Part shown: piece after piece, positions 57,215 to 64,000 of the stretch
How the letters are laid out: each line of letters opens with the position of its first letter
Numbering within the stretch: the stretch's first letter is position 1
DNA from: Capillidium heterosporum
Taxonomy: Eukaryota; Entomophthoromycota; Entomophthoromycetes; Entomophthorales; Capillidiaceae
NCBI GenBank assembly: GCA_016630905.1
Contig: WBMQ01000007.1
Location: forward strand, 744,001 to 808,000
Length of the DNA: 64,000 bases
Reading direction: 5' to 3'
The notes under the pieces: generated by a model
What the model saw: the letters and a program-made list of their open reading frames with translations, nothing else
Databases searched by the model: none
What the model was told of the DNA's origin: nothing
Translations under genes and position numbers: made by a program

Positions 57215-60200
57215 GTTGGAAATAGGTCGTCAATAAAAATAGGGTCGGTTCTTATAATTTAAAAAAACAAGCTCAAAGGGCATAAACATATTTTTATAGC
57301 TATACTTTTAAATATTTTAGTCTCATAAGCATTAACCTATGTGGGTTTATAAAGTGAAGTATCAACATCAGGTTGTGGTAGATACCTAACTAAATTTGTA
57401 AAATAATCTTCCTTTAGTAAACTAACTTGAAGATTTTCGCAACGGTTAGCATCAAAATTTCTGGGTTAACTTTGCTGGTAAACTTTAATATGAGGTTGGA
57501 TAGCTATTTTTGGCTCCTGTAGCAAAGTTCTCCAGCTTTAGGGGCGTCTGCTGGTTACAAAAGTTTATCATAATGTACTACCTATCCGAAAATATAAAAT
57601 AGATGAAGTCTATCGAGTAGGTTTATCACTGAGCTTAATTAGGTCTTCCATTAATCCCTTCTTCCACAAATAGAGCTTCTTTGAGGTGAAGCATAATAGG
57701 TTTTCTCCTACATCTAAATTCAAAAATCGGTCTCTAGCGATATGAGTGAATCTAATTGAAATTAAATTCATCAAATATAGTAGGCTGGCTTCCCTATCTA
57801 GCACACCCCAGTTTACTTTCCAAGTTAGTTTATTTGATAAGGTAGTTTGTTAACCGCCTTGGAGTTCAACGTAAACTTGAAATTCCTACGTCTTTCAATT
57901 AAAAATTAGCACACATATAAACTACAAGATGGCATTAATATATTTAATCATATTTTATTAAGTTATCCTATAAAGTAATTTTAGTTAGAAATTTTATTAA
58001 CTACTATATACAACTATAATACAATTGCCGACTCGTAAAGATTTTTTGAGCTAGCCAATTATTTTTTTTAATATTATAAACTATTGTGAATCTTAAATAT
58101 GAAGTATACTACTTTTACCTCCACGAGTTGGTGGTTGTACTATGGCTCAGAAACTGATATTAGTAGTCACTACATTCCAATTTTCAAAGCTAAATTGCCT
58201 CGAATTTTAAGGTACTAGTAAAGTAAAGCTTTTAATCCATTCAAAATAGGGTGCATTCTGAAGGATACACGACGAAATACTAATTTAATTTTTGAAGCAT
58301 TCAAATTACCTGTCCTTACTTTAATCAGTCGAGTGCTTTGCAAATGGTATAGAAAGCCGTACAGCCTATAAAATACACAATGTTTTGAATGGGTTAAAAG
58401 CTTTACTTTGAGAGATATAAATGTTTTATATGGGTTATACTGGATGACGGTTCTTCCATCAAAAACTTACAAACAGTTGACGACTCAATTCCAGCTCAAT
58501 TCAACAGCCAAGTCTATTGAAATCTAACTTATAAGCCTATATTGCTAACCAAGTAAAGAGTTAGATTAAGAGTAGGTAGCTGAATATTCTAATTATTTTA
58601 TAATAATTTATAAAAATATAATAAATTTGTTGAACTTAATTATAATCTATAGTTAAAGCTGAGGTAAAAGTGGTAATAGTATACTTGCACAAGTTTATAT
58701 ATATACCTTAGTATAAAGTTGTCTATTATTAACAACTAATTTTACTTTTTTGTTAATTCAAATGTAACTATTCCTATTGCCAAATAAAAGTTTATGATTT
58801 AAAGAACATTTATTAGTTTTACAAAAAGTCGAATGTGTTTAGTAAAGGTTACTAATATTAACTCCTATACAGACAGTAGTTCTAAAAATATAAATTTAAA
58901 AAATAGAAATGAAATGCATATAGAAGCCGGTTGATATACTAAAGCTTATAAGAGCTACTCGTGAACTAATAATAAAGCCTATTTGCTTGCCAAAAGTAGA
59001 AGTTCAAGTTCTTTGATTTAGATTCTACGACCGATACTTTAAAGATACTATTGCTTCAATTACCAACTGTAAAAGTTGAGTGAATTGGTATTCCAGTTTA
59101 GAAGCTGTGACTTAAAAGGTAACCTTCGATGAAGAAGCTGGCTTGTGTTTTCAATATTTATGCAATGGTAGCCCTAAATAATTGGATATTTAAAATAGAA
59201 ACCTGTTTTTTCAGTAGTAAAGTTACATATGTTTTCGTTAAATAATAAATTTACAAGTCTGTATTTATAGCACTAGGATAAGCTTATTGAATAAACCCCA
59301 CCAAAGAATTTTTAATGATGCGTTTATCCCTTTCAACTAAAGTATACTTAAAACTAGCTTTGATGTTCATAATAGAATACCATCACTTTGGGATTTTAGA
59401 TAGTTGATTAGCTAAGGTGTAGCTCTCAACTCATTTATATTTCCTAATATCTACTCCTACTATTAGATTTAAGTACAGTTTGAGGCCCAACTTTATTCAT
59501 TTCAGCTGCTTTAGTATTTGATTACAAACTGATTATACTTAAAACGCACCACCATCCTTGGTGTTGATTTGATTGTTAAAATTATATAGCTAATTGAAAG
59601 AAGCTGAATTGGCTGATCTATGGAGTTCGTTGGCCAAGTTGTTAAGTAATCCACAATAGTTGAAATTCCTTTTCGCCAGTTTGAGTGCAAAATGAATTGT
59701 ATCTATTGGTCACAACTGAAATACCCTTCTAAAGTTACTTCAATATCGATGGATAAATCCAAACTCATCAAGCTAGAAAAGCCTCTTCCTAAACAAGGAA
59801 ATATTACTTTAGTTGAAGTGCCAATCAAAAAGAACCAAGTTCATCCTAAAATTCCTATTAAGGTTGTCCATATCCCTTAACTGAAGCAGGTATTGTCATT
59901 AAAGTTACTTGTATATGTTCTCATGCCAATTTTGGACCAATTAACCATCTAATTATTTTAAATCTATCAGATATTTCTTAAAAGCCCAAGCTTTCATTAA
60001 CTTATTCTGATTTTCGATGCTTACGACGAGCTTTATGACTATAGCCACAGGTTGATAATATTCCAAAAATATACCTGTATCTTTGAGTATATGGCCTCAA
60101 CTTTGGAAAGTCAAGTCGGATATTACCTTAAGTAGTCTAGTTACAAGGTATAAGTAATCATAGACGGCGTTAAACTCTTTCAATACAATCCAGTTGTCCT

Positions 60201-61555
60201 TATAAGAATATACTGTTCCAATATCTTTCCTTCCCTTTTACATTCTTCATTTTTTCCTACTTTTTACAAATTTGTTATTTTATCAACACCTTAATTTTCG
60301 ATATATATACAGTATATGCTTGAATCTAGCATAGAACATGTTGATGAGATGGTATATTGAATAAATGGAGTAGCCCTTGTCAAGAAAATATATAGATTTA
60401 TAAAAGGATCCTATTACCCTTATTGCTAGGATATATTCAAGCTTTTCATTTTTCAGTAGAATCCACATTCTTAAGTTGTAGAGAAATAACAAAGGCGAGG
60501 CTTACCTCATATGTAATTATATATAAACAATTATTTCCGAAATTAATGCACTTTTATAAATTACTCGTTAACACTCTTGTTCTTAAACTGGTTTTTAAAC
60601 AAATATGCTTAACTTCGAAACCAATAAACTTTTAAATGTCGAAGCTCTATATACCTGTTCATCCCTCTATTTAAGATACTTCATTACTATTATACCTGAA
60701 AATATATTAAACATAATCTTATATGGAACTATCTTAGGTATGTGTAGGATGAACGGCAATTGATGTAATTAGAGATTAAATAGCTTTCAATATAGACAAA
60801 ATGCCTTTAATCCAAATATAAAAGTGAAAAATGGGCTGCCTGCCTTCGTATATTCAAGCTTGGAAGCTTTTACGGATATACAGCTATAGTGGTGTAGTTT
60901 TTAGGCCCAAGATATCTGTATAGCTTAGGTTCCAATTTAAACTGAGTTTAATAAGTATTGATTTCGAGAAAAGCTTCTACTGATAACAACACCTGGACTC
61001 TAGCTATATACTTGAATCCGCGATAGTCAGTTTTTGCTGCTAAAATAAGTATATCTAAAGTCAGTTGTACAGATTATCTGCAACTATTTGTTACCGTGCA
61101 CCCATTTCTTTATGCCTTTTCTAGACTTAATCCATTCTACAGCATCTCAATCTAAACTATAAACAATCAATGCAAAGGCTCCAATTCAATTATATAACGT
61201 GATTACAGAGAACGAAAGTGAATATGTAGTGTTAGAAAACTAGTAGCAAAATCTAGATTCTAGGATATCTGGAATAGGCGACATACAACCTTAAGCAGTC
61301 TAATATATCCCAATGTTTCTGAACAGTTGATACCTCTTGCACCTATCATTTTCTTTGTTCTTATACCCAAAAAGTACATCCTTGTACTGGAATACCAGTT
61401 TTTTCTAAGGATATTTAAAACTAGACTTCAGAACCAATTTAAAAATCCATCAGTAAGTAGGTGCTCTCTATAGAGTATTGTCCGAAAGTATATTAGTTAT
61501 TCCTTTACAGTTAAAACATAGACATTAATTTATCCACAGCGTAGTAAAGTGATAG
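57215..61555. other. Long gene-poor region (4.3 kb)
   Basis: A minus-strand frame ending at 57610 (DRFLNLDVGENLLCFTSKKL, YLWKKGLMEDLIKLSDKPTR) is coding-like but has no identified start or family. A plus frame at 59692-59880 (MNCIYWSQLKYPSKVTSISM) is doubtful. The remainder shows only A/T-rich DNA. Confidence 0.4.
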
Positions 61556-61564
61556 TATAAAAGG
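61556..61564 (+). promoter_or_regulatory. TATA box of the homeobox gene
   Basis: TATAAAAGG, about 50 bases upstream of the ATG at 61607. Confidence 0.5.
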
Positions 61565-61606
61565 AGCTCAGCAGGTTCCAAAAGTATTTCAGTCAATCAA
61601 CCTAAC

Positions 61607-62024
61607 ATGTTTATACCTTCAAGTAATACTGGTAAATATTTATCTTCTAACGATGAGGACTTTTACTTACAACTCAAACCACTAAACCTGACTAAAGATC
61701 GCTATACCGAAAGGTTGCCTTCATTAAAAGAACTTGGCATAAGCGTCAACAAACCTCCCACCACCAACCACATCCAAACCATCGATATAAACCATCTAAA
61801 GGAAACTCAATACCTAAATAAACGGAAACGAACCCAAGTCAAGTTCAAATTTAATGACTATCAGAGGGAAACTTTAATGGACATATTCAAGCAGATCGAA
61901 TTCCCCCCATCCTGCCTACGTCACTATATAGCCAAGAAAATCAATATCAAGCTCTCGTTCAGTGCAGATCTGGTTCCAGAATCAAAGGCAAAAGTTGCGC
62001 AAATTGGAGACCGCCTTGAGTTAG
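61607..62024 (+). CDS. Homeodomain transcription factor, one +1 frameshift in helix 3
   Basis: Residues 72-118 give KRKRTQVKFKFNDYQRETLM, DIFKQIEFPPSCLRHYIAKK and INIKLSF, the arm and helices 1-2 of a homeodomain. In frame 0 the recognition helix is absent and the frame runs on to 62161. One base on (skip A61961 after TTC 61958-61960) the sequence reads VQIWFQNQRQKLRKLETALS and stops at 62022-62024, restoring W48, F49, N51 and R53. The spacing to helix 3 is exactly the family's. The 138-aa shifted product is therefore the functional reading; the 184-aa unshifted product would lack DNA recognition. The slip could also be a few codons earlier. No intron fits. Confidence 0.75.
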
Positions 62025-62750
62025 CTTTTTACTACCTATATTTGATAATGGGAAAGGGTTTTCTAAGTATAAGAATGTGTACTAAATTTCATATGTATTA
62101 TCCCAGCATCAGTTTTTTTATACAATACAAATTTACTTTATGTTTTGGATGTATAGGATAATCAATTTTAAAATTCCATATGCGATTAAGCAATGAGAAT
62201 CTGCTATAGAAAAATTTCAATAAAAAGAGTTTCATTTTATGAATAAAAAATAGATATAAATTTACATAGTATTAGAAATATCCGACTACTTGCATCAAAA
62301 CCTTGAGAACAAAATACCGATTTTTATTGATTCAACTCTCTTTCTGCAGTAGAACTCTATTGCATCCCTAACCAAAGGGAAGGTGCAAAGATTTTCAAGT
62401 TTTAATTTGAGTTATTAATGGTTTAAAGTTGATATACTTTCGAAGGCGATGGTAGCCACCATTCACTGGAGCCTTAGGTTGAAATAGAGTAGATATCGGA
62501 GCTGTTTAGGAATAAGGAATCATTTAAGAATATTCATATTCAAGTAGATCTTTCACCATTACTACTTTTCCAAAACATTAGATATGAAAAATACTCGCCA
62601 TCTACAAATTGTATACCAATACTGCAAATATCCATAAAAAATTCGAAACTTATAAAATCTCCAATCCAACATAATTTCCAGTTAAAGGATATATCAGAAA
62701 TTCAAATATATAAAAACTTATTAATTAAATAATCAATAAAAAACAACAAA
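62025..62750. other. Intergenic region between convergent genes
   Basis: Includes the run-on of the unshifted homeobox frame (to 62161). Otherwise A/T-rich with no feature. Confidence 0.5.
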
Positions 62751-64000
62751 TTAACCTCTATAGATATCAATTAGCTTTTGGTCTACATCATACTTCCCCC
62801 GAAACTCCCTTATTTTATCTAGCATATAAGCCGCATCCATCTTACCAATCGCAAGTGGGCATTTGACAGCCAATTCTAGCATATCCATCACCAACATGAC
62901 TCTAAACTGAACGTCAGTAATGTCGACATTTAGCTCTAGGTGCTCATTGAAATGTATGAAGTTCAGATAGACGAAGATGCAGCTCGGTAGACACCTAAAC
63001 TGGAACTGACGGAACTGGAAGTATAGACTGTTGTTGATAGTTTCCGACAGTACATCATTCGAACTAATACCTAAACTTCGATACTTGTACAGGTACGCAT
63101 TTAAAGCCCTCAATAAACGCTTTAGACTTTTCATCGGTAGCAACCAATTTACTAGCAACGTTCTTGAGATGTATAGGTACAATATAAAAGTATATGCACA
63201 GTAAGAGGTGTACAGTTCGAAGGATCTTGATGGTATCCGAAATTTGCAATTTAACAGGTTTAGGGCTTAATAATAGTATGGGGAGAAGTAATACTAAATA
63301 CCCGTTGAGAGTAAGTTGGGAGTAGCGCATGTCGGACATTTTAGAATGCTTAGTGCAGTGCGAGTTTGCAAAAGGGTATATGAAGGAAGAAGTCGGCGTT
63401 ACCTTGAAGCTTAGTAAACTACAGTAGGCTTGAGGTGGCCAAATCGGTGTCCCAGTTATAGCTTCCAGATGCAGCATCATGGGGACGAACATATGCTTAG
63501 GTACGCGAAGCTCAGTTAAGGACAAGTTGTCAAAGTTGGGATGGAAGAGCTGAAGACGCTTAATGTGGTGGTAGACGAGATACATCATGTCGCGAATGTT
63601 TGTGAACGTGAAAGGTTTCTTCAGCTTGCTGATGTAGGGGTAGTAGTCGATAGTGAAGTCGTCTAGGACCTTTTTCATCCTTTCTAAATCCAAATCAGTT
63701 GAAGTTGAAGTTCTTATGGACGTAAGTTGGAGTGACGGTTTGGATCTCCAAAAACTCGCGGAAGTAGTACATCCCATACGAAACGCCCCTCAACTGGATC
63801 TACATTCGATCCTTCAAAATAAGTTGCACCTTCTATACCAATTAGATCCAATCGGAGCATGCGGCCCATTTGAAGTGCTAGGCTATAGTAATGTAGCTTG
63901 AGGTCGTAGTTACAGTCCATGCCGGCGACGCGACTCAAAAGTAGTAAGGCTTTGAGGTTGTTTATAGAAGGCTCGTTATAAGCATCCGGTAACATTCTTT
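62751..64000 (-). CDS. Fungal-specific transcription factor (fungal_trans domain), 5'-truncated, three +1 frameshifts
   Basis: The 5' end lies beyond the window. LKALLLLSRVAGMDCNYDLK and YYSLALQMGRMLRLDL match the start of the fungal_trans regulatory domain (PF04082) of Zn2Cys6 regulators. The conserved Trp/Tyr-rich block YGMYYFREFLEIQTVTPTY is in the +1 frame relative to it. The next block, TDLDLERMKKVLDDFTIDYY onward, is +1 again, and after VPVQVSKF the C-terminus (GISSNDVLSETINNSLYFQF) is +1 a third time. Candidate slips are TTC-G (63782-63779), TTC-A (63703-63700) and TTT-A (63075-63072). The DNA-binding cluster is not in the window. It may be a decaying gene. Confidence 0.65.

Overview
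This window looks like nuclear DNA of an early-diverging fungus. The best guess is an Entomophthoromycotina (Conidiobolus-like) lineage. The DNA is AT-rich, genes are split by very short GT-AG introns (about 30-86 nt, commonly near 40), and there is a rhodopsin-like 7TM receptor, a CRH-type cell-wall enzyme with a hevein domain, an LPMO-like secreted protein and a fungal-type transcription factor. The species call is inference.

Layout. 0-7.2 kb: YFH7-like P-loop kinase (5'-truncated), an RBM48-like gene, MIS12/MTW1, RPB10, holocytochrome c synthase and an unrecognised 64-aa gene. 7.3-19 kb: 7TM receptor, ERV46/ERGIC3, IMP 5'-nucleotidase ISN1, glutamate-cysteine ligase and a TPC1-type mitochondrial carrier. 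19-27 kb: importin-7/8, a candidate two-exon gene, a Ser/Thr/Pro-rich two-TM protein and an NTR2/GCFC-type splicing factor. 27-40 kb: three cofilin homologues (two intact, one decayed), GMC oxidoreductase, tRNA-Arg, RAD52 and HTD2-type dehydratase. 40-51 kb: eIF3m, VDAC porin, an LPMO-like gene convergent with a GH16 gene, and a GC-rich Gln/Cys-rich gene. 51-64 kb is gene-poor: a decayed and a near-intact Old Yellow Enzyme, a decayed MFS transporter, a four-TM protein, a homeobox gene and a 3'-part of a fungal_trans regulator.

Most genes are single-copy housekeeping genes with no operon logic. The LPMO/GH16 pair is the one suggestive functional pairing (chitin and cell wall).

The most unusual observation is a recurring +1 reading-frame shift. 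Five genes with otherwise well-conserved coding (kinase, HTD2, OYE, homeobox, transcription factor with three shifts) each need exactly one extra nucleotide to be skipped. A TTT or TTC codon sits at a permissible slip point in all seven cases. Clear pseudogenes in the same window instead show mixed lesions. This could be +1 frameshifting, assembly error or recent decay; the sequence alone cannot decide.
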